Shown: positions 32,732 to 44,801 of the stretch, one piece after another
How positions within the stretch are numbered: the stretch's first letter is position 1
Layout: the number at the start of each line of letters is the position of its first letter
Translations under genes and position numbers: made by a program
NCBI RefSeq assembly: GCF_000463155.2
Contig: NZ_AWFZ01000017.1
Span: forward strand, 124,001 to 188,000
Direction: 5' to 3'
DNA length: 64,000 nucleotides
Source: Siccibacter turicensis LMG 23730
GTDB taxonomy: Bacteria; Pseudomonadota; Gammaproteobacteria; Enterobacterales; Enterobacteriaceae
The notes under the pieces: model-generated
Told to the model about the DNA's origin: nothing
Databases searched by the model: none
Seen by the model: the letters and a program-made list of their open reading frames with translations, nothing else

Positions 32732-35638
32732 ATGCCATTTACCCTTGGTCAACGCTGGATCAGCGATACCGAAAGCGAACTGGGACTGGGCACTGTCGTT
32801 GCGATTGATACGCGCATGGTGACCCTGCTTTTCCCTGCCACCGGTGAAAATCGTCTGTATGCCCGAAATGACTCCCCTATCACCCGCGTGATGTTCAATC
32901 CGGGTGATATTGTTTCCAGCCATGAAGGCTGGCAGCTGAAAGTAGATGACGTAAAGGAAGAAGATGGCCTGCTCGCGTACACCGGCACCCGCCTGGACAC
33001 CGAAGAGAGCGGCGTAACGCTGCGTGAAGTGCTGCTCGACAGCAAACTGGTGTTCAGCAAACCGCAGGATCGCCTGTTTGCGGGCCAGCTTGACCGCATG
33101 GATCGCTTTGCGCTGCGCTACCGCGCCCGTAAATACCAGAGCGAACAGTATCGTATGCCCTGGAGCGGTCTGCGCGGCCAGCGTACCAATCTTATCCCGC
33201 ATCAGCTCAACATCGCCCATGACGTGGGCCGTCGCCATGCGCCGCGCGTGCTGCTGGCGGACGAAGTGGGGCTGGGCAAAACGATCGAAGCCGGGATGAT
33301 CCTGCATCAGCAGCTGCTCTCCGGCGCCGCCGAGCGCGTGCTTATCGTGGTGCCGGAAACCCTCCAGCACCAGTGGCTGGTCGAGATGCTGCGCCGCTTC
33401 AACCTGCGCTTCTCGCTGTTTGATGATGAGCGCTACGCCGAAGCCGCGCACGATGCGGATAACCCGTTTGAAACCGAACAGCTGGTGATCTGCTCGCTGG
33501 ATTTCGTGCGCCGCAACAAGCAGCGCCTGGAGCATCTGTGTGACGCCGAGTGGGACCTGCTGGTGGTCGATGAAGCACACCACCTGGTGTGGAGCCTTGA
33601 AGAGCCAAGCCGCGAATATCTGGCCATTGAACAGCTGGCCTCTCAGGTGCCCGGCGTGCTGCTGCTCACCGCCACCCCGGAACAGCTCGGGATGGAGAGC
33701 CACTTTGCGCGTCTGCGCCTGCTCGACCCGAACCGCTTCCACGATTTCGCCCAGTTTGTTGAAGAGCAGAATAACTACCGCCCGGTTGCCGATGCGGTGG
33801 CCCTGCTGCTGGCCGGCAACCACCTGAGCGATGCCGATCTCAATACCCTGAGCGAGCTGATTGGCGAGCAGGATATCGAGCCGCTGCTGCAAACCGCGAA
33901 CAGCGATCGCGACGGTGCCGCCGATGCGCGCCAGGAGCTGATCGACATGCTGATGGACCGCCACGGCACCAGCCGCGTGCTGTTCCGCAACACCCGTAAC
34001 GGCGTGAAAGGCTTCCCGAAACGCGAGCTGCACACCATCAAGCTGCCGCTGCCGACCCAGTACCAGACTGCCATCAAGGTGTCCGGCATCATGGGCACGC
34101 GCAAAAGCGAAGAGGATCGCGCCCGCGACCTGCTCTATCCGGAGCAGATCTATCAGGAGTTCGAAGGCGATACCGGTACCTGGTGGAACTTCGATCCGCG
34201 CGTTGAGTGGCTGATGGGTTATCTGACCAGCCACCGCTCTCAAAAGGTGCTGGTAATCTGCGCCAAAGCCACCACCGCATTACAGCTGGAGCAGGTGCTG
34301 CGCGAGCGTGAAGGCATCCGCGCGGCGGTGTTCCACGAAGGCATGTCGATTCTCGAGCGCGACCGCGCCGCGGCCTGGTTCTCGGAGGAGGACACCGGCG
34401 CGCAGGTGCTGCTGTGCTCTGAAATTGGTTCCGAAGGCCGTAACTTCCAGTTCGCCAGCAACCTGGTGATGTTCGATCTGCCGTTTAACCCGGATCTGCT
34501 TGAGCAGCGTATCGGCCGTCTCGATCGTATCGGCCAGGCGCATGATATTCAGATCCACGTCCCCTACCTGGAGCACACCGCTCAGGCCGTGCTGGTGCGC
34601 TGGTATCATGAAGGGCTGGATGCGTTCGAGCACACCTGCCCTACCGGACGCGCCATCTATGACAGCGTCTACAGCAAACTGATCGCTTACCTTGCCGCGC
34701 CGGATAACACCGAGGGCTTCGACGATCTGATCGCCGACTGCCGCGAGCAGCACGATGCCCTGAAGCGCGCCCTGGAGCAGGGACGCGATCGCCTGCTGGA
34801 GATCCACTCCAACGGCGGCGAAAAAGCCCAGGCGCTGGCCGACAGCATTGCCGAACAGGATGACGATCCGGGTCTGGTGAATTTCGCCATGAACCTGTTC
34901 GATATCATCGGCATCAACCAGGACGACCGCGGCGAGCACATGATCGTCCTGACGCCGTCAGATCACATGCTGGTTCCGGACTTCCCGGGTCTGCCGGAAG
35001 ATGGCTGCACCATTACCTTCAGCCGCGACGTCGCCCTGTCGCGCGAGGATGCGCAGTTTATTACCTGGGAGCACCCGCTCATCAGCAACGGTCTGGATCT
35101 GATCCTCTCCGGCGATACCGGAAGCTGCGCGCTGTCGCTGCTGAAGAATAAGGCGCTGCCGCAGGGGACGCTGCTGGTTGAACTGATGTACGTGGTGGAG
35201 GCGAAAGCGCCGAAGCAGCTCCAGCTCAACCGTTTCCTGCCGCCGACCCCGGTGCGTATGCTGGTGGACAAAAACGGTACCAACCTGGCAGGTCAGGTCG
35301 AGTTCGAAAGCTTCAACCGCCAGCTCAGCGCGGTAAACCGCCATACCGGCAGCAAGCTGGTCAACGCGGTGCAGCCGGAAGTCCACGCAATTCTGCAACT
35401 GGCGGAAAGCCAGGCGGAGAAGGCGGCGCTGGAGCTGATTACCGCGGCGCGGCGCGAGGCCGACGAGAAACTCTCTGCCGAGCTCTCCCGCCTTGAGGCG
35501 CTGAAGGCGGTCAACCCGAACATCCGCGAGGATGAACTGGAAGCCATCGACAGCAACCGCCAGCAGGTGCTTGAGAGCCTGGGCCAGGCCAGCTGGCGCC
35601 TCGATGCGCTGCGGCTTATCGTCGTCACGCATCAGTAA
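32732..35638 (+). CDS. rapA: RNA polymerase recycling ATPase RapA (HepA)
   Basis: Swi2/Snf2-family ATPase that binds RNA polymerase and releases stalled post-termination complexes. The 968-residue protein has two N-terminal Tudor-like domains (residues 1–110), the Walker [10 protein letters not shown] at 176–184, DEAHH at 280–284 and the helicase C domain including [13 protein letters not shown] and [10 protein letters not shown]. Length and order match E. coli. rluA follows after 12 bases, so the pair is probably co-transcribed. Confidence 0.97.
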   Translation: MPFTLGQRWISDTESELGLGTVVAIDTRMVTLLFPATGENRLYARNDSPITRVMFNPGDIVSSHEGWQLKVDDVKEEDGLLAYTGTRLDTEESGVTLREVLLDSKLVFSKPQDRLFAGQLDRMDRFALRYRARKYQSEQYRMPWSGLRGQRTNLIPHQLNIAHDVGRRHAPRVLLADEVGLGKTIEAGMILHQQLLSGAAERVLIVVPETLQHQWLVEMLRRFNLRFSLFDDERYAEAAHDADNPFETEQLVICSLDFVRRNKQRLEHLCDAEWDLLVVDEAHHLVWSLEEPSREYLAIEQLASQVPGVLLLTATPEQLGMESHFARLRLLDPNRFHDFAQFVEEQNNYRPVADAVALLLAGNHLSDADLNTLSELIGEQDIEPLLQTANSDRDGAADARQELIDMLMDRHGTSRVLFRNTRNGVKGFPKRELHTIKLPLPTQYQTAIKVSGIMGTRKSEEDRARDLLYPEQIYQEFEGDTGTWWNFDPRVEWLMGYLTSHRSQKVLVICAKATTALQLEQVLREREGIRAAVFHEGMSILERDRAAAWFSEEDTGAQVLLCSEIGSEGRNFQFASNLVMFDLPFNPDLLEQRIGRLDRIGQAHDIQIHVPYLEHTAQAVLVRWYHEGLDAFEHTCPTGRAIYDSVYSKLIAYLAAPDNTEGFDDLIADCREQHDALKRALEQGRDRLLEIHSNGGEKAQALADSIAEQDDDPGLVNFAMNLFDIIGINQDDRGEHMIVLTPSDHMLVPDFPGLPEDGCTITFSRDVALSREDAQFITWEHPLISNGLDLILSGDTGSCALSLLKNKALPQGTLLVELMYVVEAKAPKQLQLNRFLPPTPVRMLVDKNGTNLAGQVEFESFNRQLSAVNRHTGSKLVNAVQPEVHAILQLAESQAEKAALELITAARREADEKLSAELSRLEALKAVNPNIREDELEAIDSNRQQVLESLGQASWRLDALRLIVVTHQ

Positions 35639-35650
35639 GGACTGCCGGCC

Positions 35651-36310
35651 ATGTTGATGGAACCCTACAATCCGCCCACCGAGCCCTGGCTGGTGGTGCT
35701 GTATCAGGATGACCACATTATGGTGGTCAACAAGCCGAGCGGGCTGCTGTCGGTGCCCGGCCGGCTTGACGATCACAAGGACAGCGTGATGACGCGTATT
35801 CAGCGCGACTTCCCGCTCGCTGAATCGGTGCATCGTCTTGATATGGCGACCAGCGGCGTGATCGTGGTGGCGCTGACCAAGGCGGCTGAACGCGAGCTAA
35901 AGCGTCAGTTCCGCGAGCGCGAGCCGAAAAAGCAGTATCTGGCGAGGGTGTGGGGCCATCCGGAGCAGGAGGAGGGGCAGGTGGATCTGCCGCTTATCTG
36001 CGACTGGCCGAACCGTCCGAAGCAGAAGGTGTGCTACGAGACCGGCAAAGCAGCCCAGACCGACTATCAGGTGCTGGAGTATGCGGACGATAACACCGCA
36101 CGCGTGCGCCTGAAGCCGATCACCGGCCGCTCGCATCAGCTGCGGGTGCATATGCAGGCGCTGGGGCATCCGATCCTGGGCGATCGGTTTTATGCCACGC
36201 CAGAGGCGCTGGCCCGCGCGCCGCGTCTCCTGCTGCATGCCGAGATGCTGACCATCACCCATCCCGAGTACGGTACGCCGATGACCTTCAACGCCCCGGC
36301 TGATTTCTGA
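35651..36310 (+). CDS. rluA: Dual-specificity rRNA/tRNA pseudouridine synthase RluA
   Basis: Makes pseudouridine 746 in 23S rRNA and 32 in several tRNAs. The product has 219 residues. The catalytic aspartate lies in the family motif HRLDMATSGVIVVA (near residue 64), followed by KKQYLARV and the C-terminal PITGRSHQLRVH and LGHPILGDRFY motifs. It sits directly downstream of rapA and ends at a bidirectional terminator shared with djlA. Confidence 0.96.
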   Translation: MLMEPYNPPTEPWLVVLYQDDHIMVVNKPSGLLSVPGRLDDHKDSVMTRIQRDFPLAESVHRLDMATSGVIVVALTKAAERELKRQFREREPKKQYLARVWGHPEQEEGQVDLPLICDWPNRPKQKVCYETGKAAQTDYQVLEYADDNTARVRLKPITGRSHQLRVHMQALGHPILGDRFYATPEALARAPRLLLHAEMLTITHPEYGTPMTFNAPADF

Positions 36311-36320
36311 ACCGGCGTCG

Positions 36321-36361
36321 GAAAAACAAAAAGGCAGCGCCCAAGGGCGCTGCCTTTTTTA
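36321..36361. terminator. Bidirectional terminator between rluA and djlA
   Basis: The stem AAGGCAGCGCCC/GGGCGCTGCCTT (36331–36356) is flanked by A-rich sequence on the left and T6 on the right, so it can terminate both convergent transcripts. Confidence 0.88.
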
Positions 36362-36382
36362 TCGCGGGCTTATCGGCAGGCG

Positions 36383-37195
36383 TTACTTAAAGCCTTTGGT
36401 GGTTTTAATCAGGTCATAGGCTTTCTGGATTTCCTGCGCTTTCTGCTTCGCCATCTGCATCATCTCCGGCGGCAGCCCTTTCGCCACCAGCTTATCGGGA
36501 TGGTGCTCGCTCATCAGCTTACGGTAGGCGCGTTTGATGGTGGTGGCGTCATCCGACGGTTTCACCCCCAGCACGTTGCAGGCGTCTTCCAGCGTGGGCC
36601 CCTGCTGGGCCTGCTGCCAGTTTCCACCGCCCTGCTGCTGATAGCCGCCGCCAAAGTGCGCCCCGCCCTGCATCATGCGCAGGAACTGGTCGAACTGCAT
36701 GCGTGAAATCCCCAGCTCCTCGGCAATCACGTACAGCACGTCGCGCTCGTTAGGGTGCAGCGAGCCGTCCGCGAACGCGGCCTGGATCTGGATTTCCAGA
36801 AACATCCGAATCAGATCGAACCGGCCAAAGCAGACGCTTCGCAGCTGGCGCATTTTCTCACGCAGCGGGTAGTTATCTGCTTTACCGACGCGAAACGCGT
36901 GCTGCGCTGCGGTACGCGAATCGCCGTGCAGATCCATACGATCCATTAATAAGGTGGCAATCTGGATATCGGCGGCGGTGACGCGCCCCTTCGATTTGGT
37001 GAGATGCCCCATCACTTCAAAGGTGGTGCTAAAAAACAACGACTGACGCTGCTGCTGGTTGGCAAACCAGATGGTGCGGCGGCTGCGCGCTTTATCAATA
37101 GCATGGCCTATCAGCAGGCCCAGCAGCACGCCCCAGAAGCCGCCGCCCAGTATTAGCGCGGCCGCGACTCCAATCACTTTTCCCCAATACTGCAT
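36383..37195 (-). CDS. djlA: Membrane-anchored DnaJ-like co-chaperone DjlA
   Basis: DnaK co-chaperone linked to colanic acid induction. The 270-residue protein has an N-terminal membrane anchor ([32 protein letters not shown], about residues 6–32, described as one glycine-rich helix), a central TerB-like domain (residues 55–185), a Gln/Gly-rich linker near 188–200 and a C-terminal J-domain with the HPD motif (EHHPDKL) needed to stimulate DnaK. Divergent from lptD. Confidence 0.95.
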   Translation of the reverse strand: MQYWGKVIGVAAALILGGGFWGVLLGLLIGHAIDKARSRRTIWFANQQQRQSLFFSTTFEVMGHLTKSKGRVTAADIQIATLLMDRMDLHGDSRTAAQHAFRVGKADNYPLREKMRQLRSVCFGRFDLIRMFLEIQIQAAFADGSLHPNERDVLYVIAEELGISRMQFDQFLRMMQGGAHFGGGYQQQGGGNWQQAQQGPTLEDACNVLGVKPSDDATTIKRAYRKLMSEHHPDKLVAKGLPPEMMQMAKQKAQEIQKAYDLIKTTKGFK

Positions 37196-37379
37196 ATACT
37201 CCCCAAATCGTCATGCCGTCGGCTAGAATTTGCTTTATCATACCCGTCATTCTTAGCCATGCCTAACATACCAGGCGTAAAACGGGCAGGATTAACACTG
37301 GCGCTGGGGTGATGAGTAAGTTAGTCTCTGACCGTTTGCCGGCGCGACGCCACTGATGACGGAACAACGAATAACACGT

Positions 37380-39740
37380 ATGAAAAAACGTATTCCCACC
37401 TTGCTGGCCACCATGATTGGCGCAGCCCTGTATAGCCAACAAGGTATGGCTGCTGACCTCGCCTCGCAGTGTATGCTCGGCGTTCCCAGTTACAATCGCC
37501 CTCTGGTCGAGGGTGACGCTAATAGCTTGCCCGTCACCATCACCGCCGATAATGCCAAAGGCAATTATCCCGATGACGCGGTATTCACCGGCAACGTCGA
37601 TATCCAGCAGGGCAACAGCCGACTGCTGGCAGACGAGGTGCAGCTCCACCAGAAACAGGTGGAAGGCCAGCCTGAACCGGTGCGCACCGTTGATGCGCTC
37701 GGCAACGTTAATTACGACGACAATCAGGTGATCCTGAAAGGCCCGAAAGCCTGGTCTAACCTGAACACCAAAGATACCAACGTCTGGGAAGGTAACTACC
37801 AGATGGTGGGCCGCCAGGGCCGCGGTACCGCGAACCTGATGAAACAGCGCGGCGAAAACCGTTACACCATTCTGGAAAACGGCACCTTCACCACCTGTCT
37901 GCCGGGCTCTGATACCTGGAGCGTGGTGGGCAGCGAGGTTATTCAGGACCGCGAAGAGCAGGTCGCTGAAATCTGGAATGCCCGCTTCAAGCTGGGCCCG
38001 GTGCCGATTTTCTACAGCCCCTATTTACAGCTGCCGATCGGTGACAAACGCCGCTCCGGCTTCCTGATCCCTAACGCCAAGTACGGCTCCAAAAACGGCT
38101 TCGAGTTTACGCTGCCGTACTACTGGAACATCGCGCCAAACTTTGATGCCACCATCACACCGCACTATATCGACAAGCGCGGCAGCATCATGTGGCAGAA
38201 CGAGTTCCGCTACCTGACCCAGGCCGGTGCGGGTCTGATGGAGTTCGACTACCTGCCGTCCGATAAACTGTACGGTAATGAATACGCCCAGGACGGTGAA
38301 AGCCACCGCTGGATGTACTACTGGCAGCATCATGGCGTGATGGATCAGGTGTGGCGCTTTAACGTTGACTACACCAAGGTCAGCGACGAGCGCTACTTTA
38401 ACGATTTCGACTCGGAATACGGTACCAGTACCGACGGCTACGCCACGCAGAAATTCAGCGTCGGCTACGCGGTTGAAAACTTTGATGCCACCGTCTCCAC
38501 CCGTCAGTTCCAGGTGTTCGACACCCAGCGCAACCGCGACTCCTATCGCGCCGAACCGCAGCTTGACGTGAACTTCTATCAGAACGACCTCGGGCCGTTC
38601 GATACCCGTCTGTATACCCAAGCGGTGCACTTCACCAACGTCAATGACAATCTGCCGGAAGCGACGCGTCTGCATATGGAGCCGACCATCTCGCTGCCGC
38701 TCTCCAATGCCTGGGGAAGCATCAACACCGAGACAAAGCTTTACGCAACGCACTACGAGCAGAAAAACCTTGAAGAGTATCGCGCTTATACCGGAAATAG
38801 CGCTGCCGCGACGGCACTGAAAGATTCGGTTAACCGCGTGATGCCGCAGTTTAAAGTTGACGGCAAAATGGTCTTCGAACGCGATGTAAACCTGGCGCCG
38901 GGTTATACCCAGACGCTGGAGCCGCGTCTGCAATACCTCTACGTGCCGTATCGCGACCAGAGCAGCATCAATAACTATGACTCAACGCTGTTACAGTTTG
39001 ATTACTCTGGCCTGTTCCGCGACCGTACCTACGGCGGGCTTGACCGTATCGCGTCAGCCAACCAGTTGACCTCCGGCGTGACCAGTCGTTTTTATGATGA
39101 CGCCTCCGTGGAACGTTTTAACGTGTCGCTGGGTCAAATCTACTACTTCACCGAGTCCCGTACCGGTGATGACAACATCAACTGGGAAAAAGACAAGCAG
39201 ACCGGGTCCGTTGTCTGGGCCGGGGATACCATGTGGCGCATCAGCGATCGCTGGGGCTTGCGCGGCGGCGTGCAGTACGACACCCGCCTCGACAACGTCG
39301 CCACCGGCAGCAGCGCCATCGAGTATCGTCGCGATGAAAACCGTCTGGTACAGCTGAACTACCGTTACGCCAGCCCGGAATACATCCAGGCAACGCTGCC
39401 GCGCTATGCGTCGTCAGAGCAGTACAACAAAGGTATTTCGCAGGTCGGTGCCACCGCCAGCTGGCCGATTGTCGACCGTTGGTCCGTGGTGGGTGCCTAT
39501 TATCATGACACCAACACCAACAAAGCGGCCGACCAGATGCTGGCCGTGCAGTACAACTCCTGCTGCTATGCGATTCGCGTCGGTTACGAGCGCAAGCTGA
39601 ACGGCTGGGAAAACAATCAAAGCAAATATGATAACGTGTTTGGCTTCAACATTGAGCTACGCGGCCTGAGCTCCAACTATGGCCTCGGCACGACCGAAAT
39701 GTTGCGTTCAAACATTCTGCCGTACCAGAGCTCGCTGTAA
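37380..39740 (+). CDS. lptD: LPS-assembly outer-membrane protein LptD
   Basis: Beta-barrel that, with the LptE plug, inserts lipopolysaccharide into the outer leaflet. The ATG at 37380 ([14 protein letters not shown]) gives 786 residues with a signal peptide cleaved after about residue 24 ([10 protein letters not shown]). The N-terminal OstA/LptA-like domain precedes the 26-strand barrel. Cysteines at the mature N-terminus, in FTTCLPGSD and the CC pair in SCCYAIR provide the interdomain disulfides. Several extracellular loop segments differ from E. coli, as is usual. surA follows after 50 bases. Confidence 0.96.
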   Translation: MKKRIPTLLATMIGAALYSQQGMAADLASQCMLGVPSYNRPLVEGDANSLPVTITADNAKGNYPDDAVFTGNVDIQQGNSRLLADEVQLHQKQVEGQPEPVRTVDALGNVNYDDNQVILKGPKAWSNLNTKDTNVWEGNYQMVGRQGRGTANLMKQRGENRYTILENGTFTTCLPGSDTWSVVGSEVIQDREEQVAEIWNARFKLGPVPIFYSPYLQLPIGDKRRSGFLIPNAKYGSKNGFEFTLPYYWNIAPNFDATITPHYIDKRGSIMWQNEFRYLTQAGAGLMEFDYLPSDKLYGNEYAQDGESHRWMYYWQHHGVMDQVWRFNVDYTKVSDERYFNDFDSEYGTSTDGYATQKFSVGYAVENFDATVSTRQFQVFDTQRNRDSYRAEPQLDVNFYQNDLGPFDTRLYTQAVHFTNVNDNLPEATRLHMEPTISLPLSNAWGSINTETKLYATHYEQKNLEEYRAYTGNSAAATALKDSVNRVMPQFKVDGKMVFERDVNLAPGYTQTLEPRLQYLYVPYRDQSSINNYDSTLLQFDYSGLFRDRTYGGLDRIASANQLTSGVTSRFYDDASVERFNVSLGQIYYFTESRTGDDNINWEKDKQTGSVVWAGDTMWRISDRWGLRGGVQYDTRLDNVATGSSAIEYRRDENRLVQLNYRYASPEYIQATLPRYASSEQYNKGISQVGATASWPIVDRWSVVGAYYHDTNTNKAADQMLAVQYNSCCYAIRVGYERKLNGWENNQSKYDNVFGFNIELRGLSSNYGLGTTEMLRSNILPYQSSL

Positions 39741-39790
39741 GGCAGTCGATTTAAACAGTCCGCAATGCGGTTAAACAGAATGGAAATAGT

Positions 39791-41077
39791 ATGAAGAACT
39801 GGAAAAGGCTGCTTCTTGGTATCACATTCGTGGTGAATACCGGTTTCGCTGCTCCGCAGGTCGTCGATAAAGTTGCAGCCGTGGTGAACAACGGTGTGGT
39901 GCTGGAAAGTGACGTTGATGGTTTGATGCAGTCTGTGAAGCTCAATGCGAGCGGCGCGGGTCAGCAGCTTCCGGATGACACCACCCTGCGCCACCAGATC
40001 CTTGAGCGTCTCATCATGGATCAAATTCTGCTGCAGATGGGCCAGAAGATGGGCGTACAGATTTCCGATCAGCAGCTGGATCAGGCGATCGCCAATATCG
40101 CGCGTCAGAACAACATGACGCTGGATCAGATGCGCAGCCGCCTGGCCTACGACGGGTTGAACTACAACACCTATCGCAGCCAGATCCGTAAAGAGATGCT
40201 GATCTCTGAAGTGCGTAACAACGAAGTGCGCCGTCGCGTCACTATCCTGCCGCAGGAAGTGGAGCAGCTTGCCGCCCAGGTGGGTAACCAGAACGATGCC
40301 AGCACCGAGCTTAACCTCAGCCATATCCTGATTGCCCTGCCGGAAAACCCGTCATCGGCGCAGGTCGACGAAGCGGAAACCCAGGCGCGTAGCATTATCG
40401 ATCAGGCACGTAACGGCGGTGATTTCGGTAAACTTGCTATCTCCTACTCTGCCGACCAGCAGGCGCTGAAAGGCGGCCAGATGGGCTGGGGACGTATTCA
40501 GGAGCTGCCGTCTATCTTTGCCCAGGCGTTAAGCACCGCGAAGAAAGGCGACATCATCGGTCCTATCCGCTCCGGCGTTGGCTTCCACATTCTGAAAGTG
40601 AACGACATGCGCGGCCAGACGCAGAATATCTCTGTGACCGAAGCGCACGCGCGCCACATTCTGCTTAAGCCGTCACCGATCATGACCGACGAGCAGGCAC
40701 GTGTGAAAATCGAACAGATTGCCGCAGACATCAAGAGCGGGAAAACCACCTTTGAAGCGGCCGCTAAGGCATTTTCTCAGGACCCGGGTTCAGCAAACCA
40801 GGGCGGTGATCTCGGCTGGGCTTCTCCGGATATGTACGATCCGGCCTTCCGCGATGCGCTGATGAAACTTAACAAAGGCCAGGTCAGCGCCCCGGTGCAC
40901 TCCTCCTTTGGCTGGCACCTGATTCAGCTGCTGGACACCCGCAACGTTGATAAGACCGACGCGGCGCAGAAAGATCGCGCCTACCGTATGCTGTTCAACC
41001 GTAAGTTCTCTGAAGAAGCAGCAACCTGGATGCAGGAACAGCGCGCCAGCGCCTACGTGAAAATCCTGAGCAACTGA
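39791..41077 (+). CDS. surA: Periplasmic chaperone and prolyl isomerase SurA
   Basis: Escorts unfolded outer-membrane proteins, including LptD, across the periplasm. The 428-residue precursor has a signal peptide of about 20 residues (ending GFAAPQ), an N-terminal chaperone domain, and two parvulin domains starting near LSHILIAL and ARHILLKP, followed by a short C-terminal helix. The stop TGA overlaps the pdxA ATG by one base. Confidence 0.96.
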   Translation: MKNWKRLLLGITFVVNTGFAAPQVVDKVAAVVNNGVVLESDVDGLMQSVKLNASGAGQQLPDDTTLRHQILERLIMDQILLQMGQKMGVQISDQQLDQAIANIARQNNMTLDQMRSRLAYDGLNYNTYRSQIRKEMLISEVRNNEVRRRVTILPQEVEQLAAQVGNQNDASTELNLSHILIALPENPSSAQVDEAETQARSIIDQARNGGDFGKLAISYSADQQALKGGQMGWGRIQELPSIFAQALSTAKKGDIIGPIRSGVGFHILKVNDMRGQTQNISVTEAHARHILLKPSPIMTDEQARVKIEQIAADIKSGKTTFEAAAKAFSQDPGSANQGGDLGWASPDMYDPAFRDALMKLNKGQVSAPVHSSFGWHLIQLLDTRNVDKTDAAQKDRAYRMLFNRKFSEEAATWMQEQRASAYVKILSN

Positions 41078-42066
41078 TGGCAATGACTCCGCGCGTTATC
41101 ATCACTCCCGGCGAGCCTGCCGGGATTGGCCCGGACCTGGTGGTACAGCTTGCCCAACGGGACTGGCCGGTGGAACTGGTGATAGCCGCGGACCCAACTC
41201 TGTTAACCGAGCGGGCTGCCCTGCTCGGTTTACCGCTCACGCTGCTTCCCTATGCTGCTCAGCAGCCCGCCGCGCCTCAGGCTGCGGGCACGCTGACGCT
41301 GCTCCCGCTTGCCCTCCAGACGCCCGTTACCCCCGGCACGCTTGATGTCCGCAACGGTCAGTACGTTGTCGACACGCTGGCGCGCGCCTGCGACGGTGCC
41401 ATGTCCGGTGAATTTGCCGCGCTGATTACCGGCCCGGTACACAAAGGCATCATCAACGATGCCGGCATTCCGTTTACCGGCCATACCGAGTTTTTTGAAG
41501 CGCGCTCGCACAGCGAAAAAGTCGTGATGATGCTGGCGACCGAGGAGTTGCGCGTGGCGCTCGCCACCACCCATTTGCCGCTGCGCGACGTGGCTGACGC
41601 CATCACCGCGGAATCGCTTCGTCAGGTGCTGGAGGTGCTCTATCGCGATTTACAGCAGAAGTTCGGCATCGCCGCGCCGCACGTTCTGGTGTGTGGGCTC
41701 AATCCCCACGCCGGCGAAGGCGGACATATGGGTCGCGAAGAGATTGATACTATCGCGCCGGTGCTTGAACAGCTGCGCAGCGAGGGGATGCACCTGAGCG
41801 GCCCGCTGCCGGCTGATACCCTGTTCCAACCCAAATACCTTGACCACGCTGATGCGGTACTTGCCATGTACCACGATCAGGGGCTGCCCGTGCTAAAATA
41901 CCAGGGCTTTGGCCGGGCGGTGAATATCACCCTCGGTCTGCCCTTTATTCGCACATCGGTTGACCACGGCACCGCGCTTGAACTTGCGGGCCGGGGCACC
42001 GCCGATGTCGGCAGTTTTACTACGGCGCTTAATCTCGCCATTAAAATGATTGTTAATAGTCAATGA
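41077..42066 (+). CDS. pdxA: 4-Hydroxythreonine-4-phosphate dehydrogenase PdxA
   Basis: NAD-dependent enzyme of pyridoxal phosphate synthesis. The 329-residue protein begins [21 protein letters not shown] and has the metal-ligand histidines in [22 protein letters not shown] and [12 protein letters not shown]. It lies between surA and rsmA with overlaps on both sides (one base and four bases), an order conserved in enterobacteria. Confidence 0.96.
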   Translation: MAMTPRVIITPGEPAGIGPDLVVQLAQRDWPVELVIAADPTLLTERAALLGLPLTLLPYAAQQPAAPQAAGTLTLLPLALQTPVTPGTLDVRNGQYVVDTLARACDGAMSGEFAALITGPVHKGIINDAGIPFTGHTEFFEARSHSEKVVMMLATEELRVALATTHLPLRDVADAITAESLRQVLEVLYRDLQQKFGIAAPHVLVCGLNPHAGEGGHMGREEIDTIAPVLEQLRSEGMHLSGPLPADTLFQPKYLDHADAVLAMYHDQGLPVLKYQGFGRAVNITLGLPFIRTSVDHGTALELAGRGTADVGSFTTALNLAIKMIVNSQ

Positions 42067-42884
42067 ATAATCGAGTCCATCAGGGCCACCTCGCCCGTAA
42101 ACGCTTCGGGCAAAACTTCCTCAACGATCGGTTCGTTATCGAAAGCATTGTTGCCGCTATCAACCCACAAAAAAACCAGGCGATGGTCGAAATCGGCCCG
42201 GGGCTTGGCGCACTGACCGAACCGGTCGGCGAGCGTATCGACAAGCTGACGGTCATCGAACTGGACCGCGATCTGGCGGCCCGTCTGCAAACGCACCCGT
42301 TCCTCGCACCTAAGCTGACCATCTATCAGCAGGACGCGATGACCATGAACTTTGCGGAACTGTCGGCCACGCTCGGCCAGCCGCTGCGCGTCTTCGGCAA
42401 CCTGCCGTATAACATCTCCACCCCGCTGATGTTCCACCTGTTTAGCTATACTGACGCCATTGCAGACATGCACTTCATGCTGCAAAAAGAGGTGGTGAAT
42501 CGTCTGGTTGCAGGGCCGAACAGTAAAGCGTATGGTCGTTTAAGCGTCATGGCGCAGTACTACTGCCAGGTGATCCCGGTGCTTGAAGTGCCGCCAACTG
42601 CCTTTACGCCTGCGCCGAAAGTGGAGTCGGCGGTGGTGCGCCTGGTGCCGCACACCACGCTGCCGCACCCGGTGAAAGAGCTGCGTTTGCTGAGCCGTAT
42701 CACCACCGAAGCGTTCAACCAGCGCCGCAAAACCATTCGCAACAGCCTCGGCAATATGTTCAGCGCCGAAGAGCTGGAAGCGCTGGGCGTTGATGTGACC
42801 AAACGCGCTGAGAACATCAGCGTGGCGCAATACTGTCAGATGGCTAACTATCTGGCCGATCGCCAGGCCTCGAAGGAGAGCTAA
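42063..42884 (+). CDS. rsmA: 16S rRNA dimethyladenosine transferase RsmA (KsgA)
   Basis: Dimethylates A1518 and A1519 at the 3' end of 16S rRNA, a late step in small-subunit assembly. The 273-residue protein carries the SAM-binding [11 protein letters not shown] and the catalytic NLPYNIS motif. The ATG overlaps the pdxA stop (ATGA). Followed by apaG after three bases. Confidence 0.97.
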   Translation: MNNRVHQGHLARKRFGQNFLNDRFVIESIVAAINPQKNQAMVEIGPGLGALTEPVGERIDKLTVIELDRDLAARLQTHPFLAPKLTIYQQDAMTMNFAELSATLGQPLRVFGNLPYNISTPLMFHLFSYTDAIADMHFMLQKEVVNRLVAGPNSKAYGRLSVMAQYYCQVIPVLEVPPTAFTPAPKVESAVVRLVPHTTLPHPVKELRLLSRITTEAFNQRRKTIRNSLGNMFSAEELEALGVDVTKRAENISVAQYCQMANYLADRQASKES

Positions 42885-42887
42885 CCT

Positions 42888-43265
42888 ATGTCTGAATCGT
42901 CCCGTGTTTGCGTGCAGGTGCAAAGTTACTACGTTGAGTCCCAGTCTTCGCCTGACGAAGAGCGCTATGTCTTCGCGTATACCGTCACCATTCGTAATCT
43001 CGGGCGCACGCCTGTGCAGCTGCTGACCCGCTACTGGCGGATCACCAACGGCAACGGGCGTGAGACAGAGGTTCAGGGCGAAGGCGTAGTCGGCGTCCAG
43101 CCCCATATTGAAGCGGGTAATGAATACCAGTACACCAGCGGCGCGATCATTGAGACGCCGATGGGCACCATGGAAGGGTATTACGACATGGTTGACGCGC
43201 AGGGTAACGCCCTGCGTATCGACATTCCCGTGTTCCGTCTTGCCGTACCCACACTGATCCATTAA
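42888..43265 (+). CDS. apaG: ApaG domain protein (Co2+/Mg2+ efflux-associated)
   Basis: Small ApaG/DUF525-family protein of 125 residues with a fibronectin-like beta-sandwich fold. The conserved [25 protein letters not shown] and [12 protein letters not shown] segments are present. Its molecular function in bacteria is not settled; in E. coli and Salmonella it affects cobalt resistance. It sits four bases before apaH in the lptD–apaH operon. Confidence 0.94.
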   Translation: MSESSRVCVQVQSYYVESQSSPDEERYVFAYTVTIRNLGRTPVQLLTRYWRITNGNGRETEVQGEGVVGVQPHIEAGNEYQYTSGAIIETPMGTMEGYYDMVDAQGNALRIDIPVFRLAVPTLIH

Positions 43266-43269
43266 TACA

Positions 43270-44115
43270 ATGTCTACTTACCTGATTGGCGACATTCACG
43301 GTTGCTACGATGAAATGATCGCGCTGCTGGCGCAGGTCGAATTTTCGCCTGAGCGCGACACCCTCTGGCTGACCGGCGACCTGGTCGCCCGCGGCCCCGG
43401 TTCGCTGGAGGTGCTGCGCTACGTCCGTTCGCTTGGCGATGCGGTGCGCCTGGTGCTGGGTAATCACGATCTGCATCTGCTGGCGGTGTTTGCCGGCATC
43501 AGCCGCAACAAGCCGAAAGATCGCTTAACCCCGCTGCTGGAAGCGCCGGATGCCGATGAGCTGATCAACTGGCTGCGTCGTCAGCCGCTGTTGCAGGTCG
43601 ATGAAGAGAAGAAGCTGGTGATGGCGCACGCGGGCATCACGCCGCAGTGGGATATCGACACCGCGCGCCAGTGCGCGCGCGACGTTGAAGCCGTGCTCTC
43701 CAGCGACAGCTACCCGTTTTTCCTCGATGCCATGTATGGCGACATGCCAAACAACTGGAGCCCGGAGCTGAGCGGCCTCGCGCGGCTGCGCTTTATCAGC
43801 AACGCCTTCACGCGCATGCGCTACTGCTTCCCGAACGGCCAGCTTGATATGTACTGCAAAGACGTGCCGGAAAACGCCCCTGCCCCGCTCAAGCCCTGGT
43901 TCGCCCTTCCGGGTCCGGTGGCGCAGGAGTACAGCATCGTCTTCGGTCACTGGGCATCGCTGGAAGGAAAAGGCGCGCCGGAGGGCATTTACGCCCTGGA
44001 TACCGGCTGCTGCTGGGGCGGCGATCTCACCTGTCTGCGCTGGGAAGATAAAGCCTGGTTTGTGCAGCCGTCGAACCGGCAGGATGACGCCGACGAAGCG
44101 GCCGTCGCCTCATAA
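43270..44115 (+). CDS. apaH: Diadenosine tetraphosphatase ApaH
   Basis: Symmetrically hydrolyses Ap4A to two ADP and also removes Np4 caps from RNA. The 281-residue metallophosphoesterase shows the metal-binding motifs GDIHGC (residues 7–12), GDLVARGP and GNHDLH, then [10 protein letters not shown] and FGHWASLEG. Last gene of the operon; terminated by a hairpin shared with folA. Confidence 0.96.
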   Translation: MSTYLIGDIHGCYDEMIALLAQVEFSPERDTLWLTGDLVARGPGSLEVLRYVRSLGDAVRLVLGNHDLHLLAVFAGISRNKPKDRLTPLLEAPDADELINWLRRQPLLQVDEEKKLVMAHAGITPQWDIDTARQCARDVEAVLSSDSYPFFLDAMYGDMPNNWSPELSGLARLRFISNAFTRMRYCFPNGQLDMYCKDVPENAPAPLKPWFALPGPVAQEYSIVFGHWASLEGKGAPEGIYALDTGCCWGGDLTCLRWEDKAWFVQPSNRQDDADEAAVAS

Positions 44116-44148
44116 AAAAATCCCCTCAGCCGAGGGGATTTTTGTTTT
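44114..44148. terminator. Bidirectional terminator between apaH and folA
   Basis: ATCCCCTC/GAGGGGAT (44120–44139) is flanked by A7 on the left and T5 on the right and separates the convergent genes. Confidence 0.88.
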
Positions 44149-44166
44149 ATTCAACCGGTGTACGGC

Positions 44167-44646
44167 TTAGCGACGCTCTAAGATCTCAAAGCAGTAGCTG
44201 TGGGAGTTCTTCTCGTCGGCGTCGTGGAATTCACTGAAGGTGGAGTCCCACTCGTCGGGATCGTAATCCGGGAAGTGAGTGTCCCCTTCCACTTCAGCAT
44301 CAATATGCGTCAGATAGAGGCGCGTCGCCTTCGGCAGGAACTGCTCGTATACACGACCGCCGCCGATCACCATGATCTCTTCCGCGCCCTCGCAGGCGGC
44401 AAGCGCGTCATCGATTGAGCGAACCCAGGTCACGCGATCGTCGTTCCCAGGCTGGCTGCTGATGACAATGTTCTGGCGTCCAGGCAGCGGACGACCAATA
44501 GATTCCCAGGTAAGGCGACCCATAATAACGGGCTTATTCAGGGTGTTACGCTTGAACCAGGCGAGATCGGCAGGCAAATCCCATGGCATGGCGTTTTCCA
44601 TACCAATTACGCGGTCCACCGCTAACGCCGCAATCAGACTGATCAT
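44167..44646 (-). CDS. folA: Dihydrofolate reductase FolA
   Basis: NADPH-dependent reduction of dihydrofolate; target of trimethoprim. The ATG at 44646 gives 159 residues, the chromosomal enterobacterial length. The catalytic Asp27 (PADLAWF), the Met20 loop ([16 protein letters not shown]), and the NADPH-binding [15 protein letters not shown] and [12 protein letters not shown] are intact. Position 45 is leucine where E. coli has histidine, a difference seen in other enterobacteria and not a known resistance change. Confidence 0.97.
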   Translation of the reverse strand: MISLIAALAVDRVIGMENAMPWDLPADLAWFKRNTLNKPVIMGRLTWESIGRPLPGRQNIVISSQPGNDDRVTWVRSIDDALAACEGAEEIMVIGGGRVYEQFLPKATRLYLTHIDAEVEGDTHFPDYDPDEWDSTFSEFHDADEKNSHSYCFEILERR

Positions 44647-44741
44647 TGAATACATCTCAGGTGGTAAAAATTGCCGCCACTATACGGAAAGCGCAATCTT
44701 TCGTCGACTGGTCACTCCCTAAGCTTACACAATTTTTTCAG

Positions 44742-44773
44742 TTCTGCTGTCCGCACCGCGACGCGGACAGCAG
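44742..44773. other. Inverted repeat between kefC and folA
   Basis: TTCTGCTGTCCGC (44742–44754) and GCGGACAGCAGAA (44761–44773) form a strong hairpin beyond the kefC stop. Neither strand has a good T run, so it may be a weak terminator for kefC or a stability element. Confidence 0.5.
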
Positions 44774-44801
44774 AATAGTATGGATAAACAGAGGGTTAAC
44801 C

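Noticed and set aside
30449-34243. Two long minus-strand frames opposite polB and rapA
   Set aside because: Both opposing genes are full length and highly conserved; the antisense translations look like GC-driven shadows.
37196-37379. Sigma-E promoter for lptD
   Set aside because: E. coli lptD is partly sigma-E dependent, and TCTGA occurs near 37326, but no convincing GGAACTT -35 could be placed.
44494-44540. Leu45 in FolA as a trimethoprim-resistance change
   Set aside because: The leucine replaces E. coli His45 but is shared with other enterobacterial chromosomal enzymes; known resistance positions show nothing unusual.
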